Shown here piece by piece: positions 38,178 to 51,599 of a stretch of 64,000 nucleotides of DNA. Source of the DNA: Rubrivivax sp. GTDB lineage: Bacteria > Pseudomonadota > Gammaproteobacteria > Burkholderiales > Burkholderiaceae_C. Numbering within the stretch: position 1 is the first letter of the stretch; each line of letters begins with the position of its first letter. The DNA lies in the NCBI GenBank assembly GCA_019635285.1, contig JAHBZS010000024.1, positions 1-64,000 on the forward strand, read 5' to 3'. The position numbers and the translations under genes are program-made. The notes under the pieces were generated by a model. It saw only the letters and a program-made list of their open reading frames with translations, made no database searches and had not been told where the DNA came from.

Positions 38178-39491
38178 CTAGCGCGACGCGCCCATCACCA
38201 CGTCGGGCAGCCAGGTGACGATCACCGGGAACAGGGTGATCAGCGCGATGCACACCACCAGGCAGAAGAAGAAGGGGATGGCCGCGCGCGCGATGGTGTT
38301 GCTGTCCTTGCCGGTCATGTTCTGCAGCACGAACAGGTTGAAGCCCACCGGCGGCGTGACCTCGGCGATCTCCACCAGCAGCACGATGAAGATGCCGAAC
38401 CACACCAGGTCGAAGCCGGCCTTCTGGATCATCGGCAGCACCACCGCGCTGGTCAGCACGATCATGCTGATGCCGTCGAGCGCGGTGCCCAGCACCAGGT
38501 AGACCACCGTCAGGGCCAGGATCAGCGCGTACGGCGACAGCTGCATCGCCTCCACCCACTCGGCCAGCGCACGCGGGATGCCGGTGAAGGCCATGGTCTT
38601 GGTCAGGAAGGCCGCGCCGGCCAGGATGAACATGATCATGCAGCTGGTGCGCGTGGTGCCCATCAGCCCTTCCCAGAAGTTGCGCCAGGTGAGCGTGCGG
38701 CTCCACAGCGCCAGGCCCAGCGAGCCGACCACGCCGTAGGCCGCGCATTCGGTGGCGGTGGCCCAGCCGGCCACCAGCACCCAGACGATGAAGACGATCA
38801 GCGCCGTCACCGGAATCAGGTTGCCCGACTGGCGGATCTTCTCGATGAACGTGGTCGGCGGGTCGGCCGCCGGTACCTTGTCGGCGTGGCGCAGGCTCCA
38901 CCAGATGATGTAGCCGGAGAACAGCGCCATCAGTAAAAAGCCGGGCAGGAAGCCGGCCAGGAAGATGCGGATGATCGACGCGTCGGCCGCCACCGCATAC
39001 ACCACCATGGTGATCGACGGCGGGATCAGGATGCCCAGCGTGCCGGCGGTGGCCAGCGAGCCGAGCGCGATGTTCTCGTCGTAGCCGCGCTTCAGCAGCT
39101 GCGGCAGCGCCACCTTGCTGATGGTGGCGCAGGTGGCGGCTGAACTGCCCGACACCGAGCCGAAGATGCCGCAGCCCAGGATGGTGGTGTGCATCAGCCG
39201 GCCGGGCACGCGGTTCAGCCATGGGCGCAGGCCGTCGAACATCTCTTCCGACAGCTTGGTGCGGAACAGGATCTCGCCCATCCAGATAAACAGCGGCAGC
39301 GCCGCCAGCTCCCAGCTGGCGTTGCTTTCCCAGAAGGCCGAGAACAGGTTCTTGCCCGGCTGCGTCTGCACGAAAAAGGCCTGGCCGACCCAGCCGCAGA
39401 TGGCCAAGGTCATGGCGATCCACACGCCGCTGGCCAGCAGCAGCAGCATCAGCACCAGCAGCACGCCGCCGACGACCAGCATGTTGTCCAT
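38178..39491 (-). CDS. dctM: TRAP transporter large permease
   Basis: 437 residues with about twelve transmembrane helices, typical DctM: LPLFIWMGEILFRTKLSEEMFDGL, GSVSGSSAATCATIS (substrate-pathway loop), LGILIPPSITMVVYA, and GTALDGISMIVLT near the C-terminus. Sodium-driven uptake together with DctP and DctQ. It starts 13 nt after dctQ. Confidence 0.93.
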   Translation of the reverse strand: MDNMLVVGGVLLVLMLLLLASGVWIAMTLAICGWVGQAFFVQTQPGKNLFSAFWESNASWELAALPLFIWMGEILFRTKLSEEMFDGLRPWLNRVPGRLMHTTILGCGIFGSVSGSSAATCATISKVALPQLLKRGYDENIALGSLATAGTLGILIPPSITMVVYAVAADASIIRIFLAGFLPGFLLMALFSGYIIWWSLRHADKVPAADPPTTFIEKIRQSGNLIPVTALIVFIVWVLVAGWATATECAAYGVVGSLGLALWSRTLTWRNFWEGLMGTTRTSCMIMFILAGAAFLTKTMAFTGIPRALAEWVEAMQLSPYALILALTVVYLVLGTALDGISMIVLTSAVVLPMIQKAGFDLVWFGIFIVLLVEIAEVTPPVGFNLFVLQNMTGKDSNTIARAAIPFFFCLVVCIALITLFPVIVTWLPDVVMGASR

Positions 39492-39504
39492 CGGGGGGCT
39501 TTCG

Positions 39505-40038
39505 TCAGACGTCGGCGGAGAAGTCGCCGTGCGCGTGGCGTTCTTCGACGGCGACCACAAAGGTGGGGCGGCCGCCGCGCAGCACGATGAGCAGCTCGTC
39601 GAGCATGGCGACGAACAGCAGCACCGCGCCGAACGCAAAGCTCAGCTGGGGAATCCACAGCGGCAGCGGCAGCAGGCCTTGCGCCAGGTCGTTGAACTCC
39701 CAGCTCTCGTAGGTGAAGCGGCACGCCCACCAGGCCAGGTAGGCGGTGGCGGCGGCGCCGATGCACAGGCTCAGCAGCTCGAAGCGGCGCCGCTGCGCCG
39801 GGCCCATCTTTTCCAGCAGCAGCGTCACGCGCACGAAGTCGCCGTGCTTGAAGGCATGCGCCATGGCCAGGAAGGCGGCCGCCGCGCAGCACCACGAGAC
39901 GATGTCGTTGACCGCGCCGGTGGCGACGCGGAACTCGCGCAACACGCTCTGGCCGACCATCAGCAGCATGATGGCCAGCACCATCAGCGCCGCCAGCCAG
40001 CCCGCCGCCAGATAGATCGCGTCGAGCGTGCGGCGCAT
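39505..40038 (-). CDS. dctQ: TRAP transporter small permease
   Basis: 177 residues with four transmembrane helices and the DctQ signature (VGQSVLREF, AFKHGDFVRVTLLLEKM). It starts 15 nt after dctP. Confidence 0.9.
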   Translation of the reverse strand: MRRTLDAIYLAAGWLAALMVLAIMLLMVGQSVLREFRVATGAVNDIVSWCCAAAAFLAMAHAFKHGDFVRVTLLLEKMGPAQRRRFELLSLCIGAAATAYLAWWACRFTYESWEFNDLAQGLLPLPLWIPQLSFAFGAVLLFVAMLDELLIVLRGGRPTFVVAVEERHAHGDFSADV

Positions 40039-40053
40039 GGCGGGCTCAGCGGC

Positions 40054-41028
40054 TCACTTCTTGTTGTACGCGTCGATCACCGCCTGGCCGTCGGCACCGG
40101 CCTTCTTCTGCCAGTCGGCGAGCATCACCGTGCCCACCTGCTTCAGGTCGGCGGTGAGCTTGGCCGGCGGCGTCATGATCTTCATGCCCTTTTCGGCCAG
40201 CGCCTTCTTGTACCAGTCGTTCTTTTCCTGGCTGATCTTCCAGCCGCGCTCTTCGGCCTCGGCGGCGGCCTTCAGCACCGCGTCCTGCGTGGGCTTGTCC
40301 AGCGCCTCGAAGGCCTTCTTGTTGACGATGACCGCGTTCTTCGGCAGCCAGGCCTGCGTGTCGTACCAGTACTTGATGCTTTCGTAGGTCTTGCTGTCGT
40401 AGCCGGTGGAGCCGCTGGACATGTAGCTTTCCACCACGCCGGTGGCCAGCGCCTGGCTCAGCTCGGCCGCCTGGATGGTCACCGGCTGCGCGCCGATGAG
40501 CTCGGCGATCTTGGCGGTGGCCGGGCTGTAGGCGCGCCACTTCAGGCCGCGCATGTCGGCCACCGAGCCGATCTCCTTCTTCACGTAGATGCCCTGCGGC
40601 GGCCACGGCACGGTGTACAGAAGCATCATGCCCTGCGCGCCCAGCAGCTTGTCCAGCACCGGCTTCTGCGCGGCGGCGAGCTTCTTCGATTCGGCATAAC
40701 TCGCGGCCAGGAAGGGGATGCCGTCGGCGCCGTAGATCGGGTTCTCGTTCTCGAAGTTGACCAACAGCACCTCGCCGATCTGCGCCTGCCCGCCCTGCAC
40801 GGCGCGCTTGATCTCGTTGGCCTTGAACAGCGACGCGTTCGGATGCACGGTGATCTTCAGCTTGCCGCCGGTGGCCTTGTCCACGTCGCTGGCGAACTGC
40901 GTCAGGTTCTCGGTGTGGAAGTTGGTGGCCGGGTAGGCGGCCGGCAGGTCCCACTTGGTCTGGGCCTGGGCGGCCAGCGTGACGGCGCCGGCCGCAGCGG
41001 CCAGCAGAACGGATCGGAAGGGTTGCAT
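40054..41028 (-). CDS. dctP: TRAP transporter solute-binding protein
   Basis: 324 residues with a signal peptide ending near LAAQAQ (residue 23). Signs of the DctP family: FHTENLTQFASDVDKATGGKLKITVHP, a conserved Arg in GLKWRAYSPATAKIAELIGAQPV (the usual carboxylate contact), and an alternating helix/strand pattern to the end. The ligand, probably an organic acid, is not predictable from sequence. First gene of dctP-dctQ-dctM and divergent from the racemase-like gene, which may hint at the substrate. Confidence 0.9.
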   Translation of the reverse strand: MQPFRSVLLAAAAGAVTLAAQAQTKWDLPAAYPATNFHTENLTQFASDVDKATGGKLKITVHPNASLFKANEIKRAVQGGQAQIGEVLLVNFENENPIYGADGIPFLAASYAESKKLAAAQKPVLDKLLGAQGMMLLYTVPWPPQGIYVKKEIGSVADMRGLKWRAYSPATAKIAELIGAQPVTIQAAELSQALATGVVESYMSSGSTGYDSKTYESIKYWYDTQAWLPKNAVIVNKKAFEALDKPTQDAVLKAAAEAEERGWKISQEKNDWYKKALAEKGMKIMTPPAKLTADLKQVGTVMLADWQKKAGADGQAVIDAYNKK

Positions 41029-41114
41029 GCGCGCTCCGGCGAATTCGATGGTGAGGGCTAGCATAGGCCATGCCCGGGCGTTGCCGGCTCGGGGCCTTCC
41101 CGCAAGCTGCCACG

Positions 41115-41789
41115 ATGCCCACCCTCGGCCTGCTCATGCTGCAGACGCGTTTCCCGCGCCCGCCGGGGGACATCGGCCATCCGCAGACTTTTGCCTTCCC
41201 GACGCGGCGGCGCATCGTCGCAGGCGCGTCGCCCGAGCGCGTCGTGCGCGGCACCGACGTGGCGTTGCTGGCGCCCTTCATCGCCGCGGCGCATGAGCTG
41301 GTGGCCGAGGGCTGCGACGCCATCGCCACCAGCTGCGGCTTTCTCGCGCGCTGGCAGCGCGAGTTGCAGGCCGCGTTGCCGGTGCCGGTATGGAGTTCGG
41401 CGCTGCTGCAGCTGGCCGAAGCCGCAGCGCAGGGCCGGCGCTGCGGCGTCATCACCATCGAGGCCGCATCGCTGGGCCGGCCGCATTTGGACGCGGTGGG
41501 CGCCGACCCGGCGACGCCGGTCGAAGGCATCAGCCCCGGCTCGGCCTTGCACCGCACGCTGCTGGAAGACCTGCCCACGCTGGACAGGGCCGACGCGCAG
41601 GCCCAGGTGCTGGCCGCGGCGCAGCGCCTGATCGCCCGCGAGCCGGGCCTGGACACGCTGGTGCTGGAATGCACCAACCTGCCACCCTATGCCGACGCGC
41701 TGCGCCGCGCCACCGGGCTGCAGGTGCTGGACGTGGTGACGCTGCTCAACGACCGCATGGCCGCGCTGGCCGCGCCGGCCGCGCGCTGA
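41115..41789 (+). CDS. aspartate/glutamate racemase-like protein
   Basis: 224 residues. Two cysteines lie in the expected places, AIATSCGFLARW (near 77-88) and LVLECTNLPPY (near 194-204), the paired catalytic Cys of the Asp/Glu racemase and hydantoin racemase family. GLLMLQTRFPRPPGDIGHP is the family N-terminus, hence ATG 41115 rather than the upstream ATG at 41070. Substrate unknown; divergent from dctP and 86 bp apart. Confidence 0.75.
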   Translation: MPTLGLLMLQTRFPRPPGDIGHPQTFAFPTRRRIVAGASPERVVRGTDVALLAPFIAAAHELVAEGCDAIATSCGFLARWQRELQAALPVPVWSSALLQLAEAAAQGRRCGVITIEAASLGRPHLDAVGADPATPVEGISPGSALHRTLLEDLPTLDRADAQAQVLAAAQRLIAREPGLDTLVLECTNLPPYADALRRATGLQVLDVVTLLNDRMAALAAPAAR

Positions 41790-41791
41790 CC

Positions 41792-42637
41792 TCAGGGGTC
41801 GTCGGGCGGCTGCGGCTGCGGCTGCGGCGGCAGCGACGCGCGCAGCACCGCCATCTCCTGGCGCATGGCGGTGAGCTGGCGGTGCAGGTCGTCGAGGATC
41901 TCGCGCTCGATCTGCCGCTCCTCGCCGGCGATCCACGCCGAGGCGATGGACGCGGCCACCAGCGTGATCGCACCGACGCCGAGAAAGACCACCAGCACGG
42001 CGAAGATCTTCGACGCCGGCGTGGTCGGCACCGAGTCGCCGTAGCCGACGGTGGCGGCGGTGGTGAAGGCCAGCCACAGCCCGTCGGCGAAGGTCGGCGT
42101 GGTCGGCTCCAGCCACCAGAAGCCCAGGCCGCACAGCAGCAGCACCAGCAGCGCGGCCACCAGCCGGTACATCGTGCCGCCGCGCGTGACCACATAGTGC
42201 GCGGCCCAGAACATGCGCGCCATGGTGAAGAAGCCGACCACCAGGCGGATCCACAGCGACGGCGGCGACGCCGCGCTGGCCGGCAGCGTGGCCGCGACCA
42301 GCAGCCCGGCGCACAGCAGCAGGTCGAAGAAGTTGGCGCGCAGGTGCGCCCGCAGGTTGCCGCTGCGCCAGCCCACGTGCAGCAGCGCCACGGCCATGGT
42401 CAGCGAGGCCAGCACGTAGCTCAGCGACGCGAACAGCGGCGTCACCGGCTCCAGCAGCTCGACATAGAACGAAGGGATGGTGCTCAGCAGCACCAGCGTC
42501 GTCGGCCAGCGCCACAGCCGCTCCACCTGGCGCGCCCGCGCCGGCGTGTTGGCCGCGAAGACCGTGGTCAGGCCGACCTGCTCCGCACCCTGTGGCAGCT
42601 CCGGAATCAGGCTGGGCTTGGTGTGGCGGGTGGCCAT
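41792..42637 (-). CDS. voltage-gated-like potassium channel
   Basis: 281 residues. Four hydrophobic segments (about 45-150) precede a pore module with the potassium selectivity filter TTAATVGYGDSVPTT (near 200-214) between two helices. A C-terminal coiled coil follows (EERQIEREILDDLHRQLTAMRQEMAVLRA) and the protein ends Pro/Gln-rich. The voltage sensor is not rich in Arg, so gating is unclear. Convergent with the racemase-like gene, stops 2 nt apart. Confidence 0.87.
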   Translation of the reverse strand: MATRHTKPSLIPELPQGAEQVGLTTVFAANTPARARQVERLWRWPTTLVLLSTIPSFYVELLEPVTPLFASLSYVLASLTMAVALLHVGWRSGNLRAHLRANFFDLLLCAGLLVAATLPASAASPPSLWIRLVVGFFTMARMFWAAHYVVTRGGTMYRLVAALLVLLLCGLGFWWLEPTTPTFADGLWLAFTTAATVGYGDSVPTTPASKIFAVLVVFLGVGAITLVAASIASAWIAGEERQIEREILDDLHRQLTAMRQEMAVLRASLPPQPQPQPPDDP

Positions 42638-42668
42638 GCGGCGTCTCGGCGCGGTGGTGCCCGCGGGC

Positions 42669-43856
42669 TCAGGCCTTCAGCCACGCCTCGGCCAGGCGCA
42701 CCCAGTAGGTGGCGCCGGTGCCGAGCACGCGGTCGTTGAAGTCGTAGCCCGCGTTGTGCACCATGCAGCCGCCTTGCGCGCCCACGCCGTTGCCGATGTT
42801 CACGTAGCAGCCGGGCACCTTCTCCAGGAAGAAGGCGAAGTCCTCGCTGGCGGTCACCGGCTCGGGGTTCGGCACCAAGCCGCCGTCGCCGAGCCAGTCG
42901 CGCAGCACTTGCGTGCAGAACGCCGTCTCCGCGGCATGGTTGTGCAGCACCGGGTAGCGGCGGATGTAGTTCACCTCGGCCGTGGCGCCGAACACCGCGG
43001 CCTGGGTCTGCGCGATCTCGGTAATGCGGCGCTCCAGCAGGTCGCGCACCTCGGGGCGCAGCGCGCGCACCGTGAGCCGCAGTTCGGCTTCACCGGGGAT
43101 CACGTTGGGCGCGTCGCCGGCCAGGAAGGCGCCGACGGTGACGATGCCCGCCTGCAGCGGCGGCACGTTGCGCGAGACGATGCTCTGCAGCGCCATGACG
43201 ATGGCCGCGCCGGCGACCACCGGGTCGGTGGCGGTGTGCGGGATGGCGCCGTGCCCGCCCACGCCCCTGACCTTGATGAGGCAGGTGTCGCCGCTGGCCA
43301 TGGCGTAGCCGGGCACCACCGCGAACTGCCCCTCGGGCACGCCGGGCGCGTTGTGCATGCCGAACATCGCGTCGCAGGGGAACAGGTCGAAGAAGCCGTC
43401 CTCGATCATCTTGCGCGCACCGGCCAGGCCCTCTTCGGCCGGCTGGAAGACCACGTGCAGCCAGCCGTCGAAGTGGCGCGTGGCCGCCAGGTGGCGGGCC
43501 GCCGCCAGCAGCATGGCGGTGTGGCCGTCGTGGCCGCAGGCGTGCATCTTGCCGAAGACCTTGCTGGCCCACGGCTTGCCGCTGGTCTCGGCGATGGGCA
43601 GCGCGTCCATGTCGGCGCGCAGGCCGATGCGCCGCGACGACGTGCCGGCGCGCAGGGTGCCCACCACGCCGGTGCCGCCCAGGCCGCGATGCACGTCCCA
43701 GCCCCAGCGCGCCAGCCGCTCGGCCACCAGGTCCGAGGTGGCGTGCTCCTCGTAGGCCAGCTCGGGGTTCTGGTGGATGGCCCGGCGGATCTCCACCATC
43801 TCCGCCTCGTGGGCGCGGATCTCGTCCAGGGCGGGCAGCGGCAGCGGTGCGTTCAT
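42669..43856 (-). CDS. M20 family amidohydrolase (hippurate hydrolase type)
   Basis: 395 residues. Zinc-binding and catalytic residues are in GLRADMDALPI, MHACGHDGHTAMLL, FQPAEEGLAGA and the C-terminal SEDFAFFLEKVPG. These enzymes cleave N-acyl amino acids (hippurate, N-acetyl amino acids or indole-acetyl conjugates). ATG 43856 gives a normal N-terminus (MNAPLPLPALDEI). Monocistronic; divergent from rlpA. Confidence 0.92.
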   Translation of the reverse strand: MNAPLPLPALDEIRAHEAEMVEIRRAIHQNPELAYEEHATSDLVAERLARWGWDVHRGLGGTGVVGTLRAGTSSRRIGLRADMDALPIAETSGKPWASKVFGKMHACGHDGHTAMLLAAARHLAATRHFDGWLHVVFQPAEEGLAGARKMIEDGFFDLFPCDAMFGMHNAPGVPEGQFAVVPGYAMASGDTCLIKVRGVGGHGAIPHTATDPVVAGAAIVMALQSIVSRNVPPLQAGIVTVGAFLAGDAPNVIPGEAELRLTVRALRPEVRDLLERRITEIAQTQAAVFGATAEVNYIRRYPVLHNHAAETAFCTQVLRDWLGDGGLVPNPEPVTASEDFAFFLEKVPGCYVNIGNGVGAQGGCMVHNAGYDFNDRVLGTGATYWVRLAEAWLKA

Positions 43857-43979
43857 GGCGGCACTTGGGGCTAGGGAGCACCTATTCTCAGTCAACTCGA
43901 CCGATGCTATGTTCCCCCTGCCTCGCGCCGGACAAGCCGCCTCGGGGCAAACGACGACAACCACAAGGAGGATGCAACG

Positions 43980-44474
43980 ATGAGAAATTCGTGGATGACG
44001 CGCCAGCGCGTCTGGACGACGGGCGCGCTGTCGGCCGCGGTGCTGGGGCTGGGCGCGCTGCCGGTGCTGGCGCAGGACGCCAAGCCGGCGTCGGCCCCGG
44101 CGGCGGCGTCGGCGCCGATGCCGGCCCCGGCGTCTGCACCCGCAGCGGCGCCGGCAGCGGATGCCGGCGCGGCGCGCGAGTCCGGCAAGATCGCCTGGTA
44201 CGGCAAGAAGTTCGCCGGGCGCAAGACGGCCAGCGGCAAGCCCTTCAATCCCGAAGCGCTGACGATGGCGCACAAGACGCTGCCCTTCGGCACGCACGTG
44301 AAGATCACCAACCCGGCCAACAAGGCCAGCGTGGTGGTCGTGGTCAACGACCGCGGGCCGACCCAGGCCGACCGCGTGGGCGACGTGTCGCAGGCGGCGG
44401 CACGCAAGCTGGGCATGCTGCGTTCCGGCGTCATCAACGCCGAACTCGAGGTCGTGAAGGCGGCGAAGAAGTAG
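43980..44474 (+). CDS. RlpA-like double-psi beta-barrel septal protein
   Basis: 164 residues with a signal peptide (cleavage near VLAQDA, residue 32), an Ala/Pro-rich linker (about 33-65) and a C-terminal double-psi beta-barrel ([21 protein letters not shown] ... [20 protein letters not shown]). The Asp-Arg-Gly-Pro loop matches RlpA-type lytic transglycosylases. No SPOR domain and no clear lipobox, so it is shorter than E. coli RlpA. AAGGAGG sits before the ATG. Confidence 0.87.
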   Translation: MRNSWMTRQRVWTTGALSAAVLGLGALPVLAQDAKPASAPAAASAPMPAPASAPAAAPAADAGAARESGKIAWYGKKFAGRKTASGKPFNPEALTMAHKTLPFGTHVKITNPANKASVVVVVNDRGPTQADRVGDVSQAAARKLGMLRSGVINAELEVVKAAKK

Positions 44475-44550
44475 CCGCCCACCGGGGCTGCGCGCGCCGA
44501 CGGCGGCGGCGCGCTATCGTTCGCGGCTTGCGCGTTCTGCACCGCCGCCC

Positions 44551-48281
<3,731 letters not shown>

Positions 48282-48285
<4 letters not shown>

Positions 48286-49040
48286 ACACCCGGCGCGCCA
48301 CGCGGCCGCGCACGGCCGGGCCGTCTCGTGCCGCAAGCGGCCTGGCCTTGCTGCTCGCCGTGGCCCTGCCGGCCCGTGCCGGCGGCCTGCGGCCCTGGGA
48401 CGACGGCAGCAGTGCGACACCGGCGCCGCCGTGGCACGTGGCCGGCCTGCCGTTGCAGACCAAGCCGTTCACGCGCTTCGACATCGTCGAGCTGGAAGGC
48501 CGGCGCGTGCTGCGCGTGCAGGCCGACCGTTCTTACGGCAGCCTGGTGCAGCGCCTGCCGCCCGGCGAGGACGGGCGCTACCTGCGCTGGCGCTGGCGCG
48601 TGGACATCCCCAACGAGCACACCGACCTGCGGCGGCGCAGCGGCGACGACACCGCCGCCGAGCTGTGCGTGATGTTCGACCTGCCGCTGCAAGCCTTGTC
48701 GCTGCTCGACCGGCAGCTGGTGCGCGTGGCACGGCAGCACAGCCCGGAGCTGCTGCCGACCGCCGCGGTGTGCTATGTCTGGGACTCGCGGATCCCGCCG
48801 GGCACGGTGCTGGACAACGCCTTCACGCGGCGCATCCGCATGATCGTGCTGCGCGGCGCCGGCGTGCCGCCGGGCACGTGGCATGCCGAGCAGCGCGACG
48901 TGCGCGCCGATTTCCTGCAGCTGTTCGCCGACGAGGCCAGCGAGATGCCGCCCATCATCGGCATCGGCATCGGCGCCGACGCCGACAACACGCAGGCGCA
49001 CACGCTGTCCTACATCAGCGATCTGACGCTGGCGCCGTAG
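48282..49040 (+). CDS. DUF3047 family exported protein
   Basis: 252 residues if TTG 48282 is used, overlapping the oxoprolinase stop. A hydrophobic signal-like segment ([17 protein letters not shown]) precedes a beta-sandwich domain with the DUF3047 pattern [10 protein letters not shown] near 100, [16 protein letters not shown], and RMIVLRGAG, ending [25 protein letters not shown]. Function unknown. The start is uncertain because no ATG or good ribosome binding site precedes the signal peptide. Convergent with tolA, stops 7 nt apart. Confidence 0.7.
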
Positions 49041-49047
49041 CGCCGGC

Positions 49048-50001
49048 TCAGGGCGTGAAGCTGATGACCAGCACCGGCGGCACGCGCCCGTCCACGTCGC
49101 GCGGCAGCTCGGCCGTGCGGTCGATGGCGCGCAGTACCGCGTTGTCCCATTCCTTGTTGCCGCTGCTCTTCACCAGCCGGCTGCTCAGGATGGTGCCGGT
49201 GGGCGACGCGCGCACCTCCACGTCGGCGGCGGGGTTGCCGCTCAAGGTGTCGGTGAACAGGATGTTGGGCTTGACGCGCGCGATCACCTTGCCCGCGTAG
49301 CTGGCCGACGGCGCGGCGTCGCGCAGCGCGCTGCCGGTGGCGCCCGGCGCGCCGGTGGCGCCGGCCTGGCCCATCATGCGCTTGAGGTTTTCCTCGCGCT
49401 GCTTGGCGGTGCGCTGTTCCTCGGCCTGCTTCTCGCGCAGTTCCTGCTGTTCCCGCTTGGCCTGGGCTTCGGCCTTGGCCTTGGCGACGCGTTCGCGCTC
49501 GGCCTTGTCCTTCTCTGCCTTCTCGCGTTCGGCCTTCTCCTTCTCGGCCTTGGCCTGCCGTTCGCGCTCGGCCTTGTCTCGCTCGGCTTTCTGCCGCTCG
49601 GCCTTGTCGCGCTCTGCTTTCTCGCGTTCGGCCTTTTCGCGCTCGGCTTTCTCCTGGCGCGCCTTCTCGATGGCGATCTGCGCGTCGACCGCCGGGGGCG
49701 GCGCGGGTGCGGGCGTGGGCGCGGCCACGCGCGGCGTCGGGGCGGGCGGCGGCGGGGGTGGGGGCGGCGGGGTGGCGGGCGTGGGCTCCACCGCGCGCGG
49801 CGCCGCCATCTGCGGCGTGGCGGCCCACAGCTCGGCGCTGAAGGTCTGCGGCGACTGGCTGCGCCAGCTCACCGACACGGCCAGCGCCACCACCAGCAAG
49901 ACATGTACCGCCAGCGCGAGCAGCGCGCCGCGGCCCATGCCGCCGGGCGGTTGCGGGCGCAGCGGGTCCGCGCGGCGCAGCTCCAGGGTCCCAGCCGACA
50001 T
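49048..50001 (-). CDS. tolA: TolA envelope-spanning protein
   Basis: 317 residues. One N-terminal transmembrane helix (about 24-46) anchors it to TolQR; a Pro-rich stretch with nine consecutive Pro (about 77-86) leads into a long charged helix (about 113-205) of tandem K-A-E-R/K units; the C-terminal domain (about 235-317) is TolA/TonB-like and contacts Pal. The tandem codons appear as DNA repeats at about 49387-49665, prone to length change. It is 3 nt after tolR. tolB and pal, which normally follow, are absent here. Confidence 0.93.
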   Translation of the reverse strand: MSAGTLELRRADPLRPQPPGGMGRGALLALAVHVLLVVALAVSVSWRSQSPQTFSAELWAATPQMAAPRAVEPTPATPPPPPPPPPAPTPRVAAPTPAPAPPPAVDAQIAIEKARQEKAEREKAEREKAERDKAERQKAERDKAERERQAKAEKEKAEREKAEKDKAERERVAKAKAEAQAKREQQELREKQAEEQRTAKQREENLKRMMGQAGATGAPGATGSALRDAAPSASYAGKVIARVKPNILFTDTLSGNPAADVEVRASPTGTILSSRLVKSSGNKEWDNAVLRAIDRTAELPRDVDGRVPPVLVISFTP

Positions 50002-50004
50002 GCT

Positions 50005-50433
<429 letters not shown>

Positions 50434-50434
50434 G

Positions 50435-51124
50435 TCAGGCGCCCGCCGCGGCGCTGGGTTGTCCGGCGCTGCGCTGCAGGATGTTGGAGAACTCCTCGAT
50501 GAAGGTCTCCAGCTGGATGGCGATGCGGTCGATGTCGCGCGACAGCCGGTTGTAGGCCACCACCGCGGGAATGGCCGCGAACAGGCCGATGGCGGTGGCC
50601 ACCAGCGCCTCGGCGATGCCCGGCGCCACGGTGGCCAGCGTCACCTGCTGCAGGTTGGACAGGCCGACGAACGCATGCATGATGCCCCACACCGTGCCGA
50701 ACAGCCCGACATAGGGGCTGACCGAGCCCACCGAGGCCAGGAAGCTGAGGTTGCTCTCGATCACGTCCAGCTCGCGCTGGAAGCTGGCGCGCATGGCGCG
50801 GCGCGCGCCGTCCAATTGCGCGGCGGCGTCCAGGCGGCGCTCGCGCAGCTTCATGAACTCGCGCATGCCGCTGCCGAAGATGCGCTCCAGCGGCGCCGTG
50901 TGCGGCTTGGCGGCGCTGGCCTGCTGCAGCTCGGTGAGGTTGCGGCCCGACCAGAAGTCGCGCTCGAAATCGTCGTTGCCCTGGCGCACGCGCTTCAGCC
51001 CGAGGAACTTGCCGAAGATCACCGTCCAGCTGACCAGCGACACCGCCAGCAACCCGGCCATGACCAGCTGCACCACCGGGCTGGCGTGCAGCACCAGCGT
51101 GATGATCGACATGTCCTGGTTCAT
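50435..51124 (-). CDS. tolQ: TolQ
   Basis: 229 residues of the MotA/TolQ/ExbB proton channel family with three transmembrane helices and the conserved SVSPYVGLFGTVWGIMHAFVGL and APGIAEALVATAIGLFAAIPAVVAYN segments. ATG 51124 overlaps the ybgC stop by 4 nt. Confidence 0.96.
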   Translation of the reverse strand: MNQDMSIITLVLHASPVVQLVMAGLLAVSLVSWTVIFGKFLGLKRVRQGNDDFERDFWSGRNLTELQQASAAKPHTAPLERIFGSGMREFMKLRERRLDAAAQLDGARRAMRASFQRELDVIESNLSFLASVGSVSPYVGLFGTVWGIMHAFVGLSNLQQVTLATVAPGIAEALVATAIGLFAAIPAVVAYNRLSRDIDRIAIQLETFIEEFSNILQRSAGQPSAAAGA

Positions 51125-51543
51125 GGCAGTTTCTCGAGAATCGTCGCCGGGATGCGGCAGGGTCTGAAAGGCGCCGCGCCACCCGCGGCCACGCAACCGA
51201 TTCGGATATCGCCTTCGGCCAGAAGTTCGCTGTCGCGCCAGGCCTGCTGCTGCAGCCGCAGCGACGCGCGGCCGGCTTCGGCGACGGTGACCGTCACCTC
51301 CAGCAGGTCATCCAGCCGCGCCGGGCGCAGGTAGCGCAGCGCGGTGTCGGCGACGACGAAGATCAGGCCTTCGCGTTCCATCAACGCCTGTTGCCCGACG
51401 CCGAGCGCGCGCAGCCATTCGGTGCGCGCGCGTTCGAAGAACTTCAGGTAGTTGGCATAGAACACCACGCCACCGGCGTCGGTGTCTTCCCAGTACACGC
51501 GCAGCGGGTGGCGGAAGACGACGGTCGGGGTCCGGGCTTGCAT
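51121..51543 (-). CDS. ybgC: Tol-Pal system acyl-CoA thioesterase YbgC
   Basis: 140-residue hot-dog fold thioesterase. The catalytic Asp is in YWEDTDAGGVVFYANYLKFFERARTEWL (residues about 18-45). First gene of the ybgC-tolQ-tolR-tolA operon, with a 4-nt overlap into tolQ. In other bacteria it hydrolyses acyl-CoA for phospholipid metabolism at the division site. Confidence 0.94.
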   Translation of the reverse strand: MQARTPTVVFRHPLRVYWEDTDAGGVVFYANYLKFFERARTEWLRALGVGQQALMEREGLIFVVADTALRYLRPARLDDLLEVTVTVAEAGRASLRLQQQAWRDSELLAEGDIRIGCVAAGGAAPFRPCRIPATILEKLP

Positions 51544-51599
51544 CGGCCCGGCCGATTATGCGCGACGCCCCGGCGCCGCAGCCTTGTGGCCCGGGTCGG

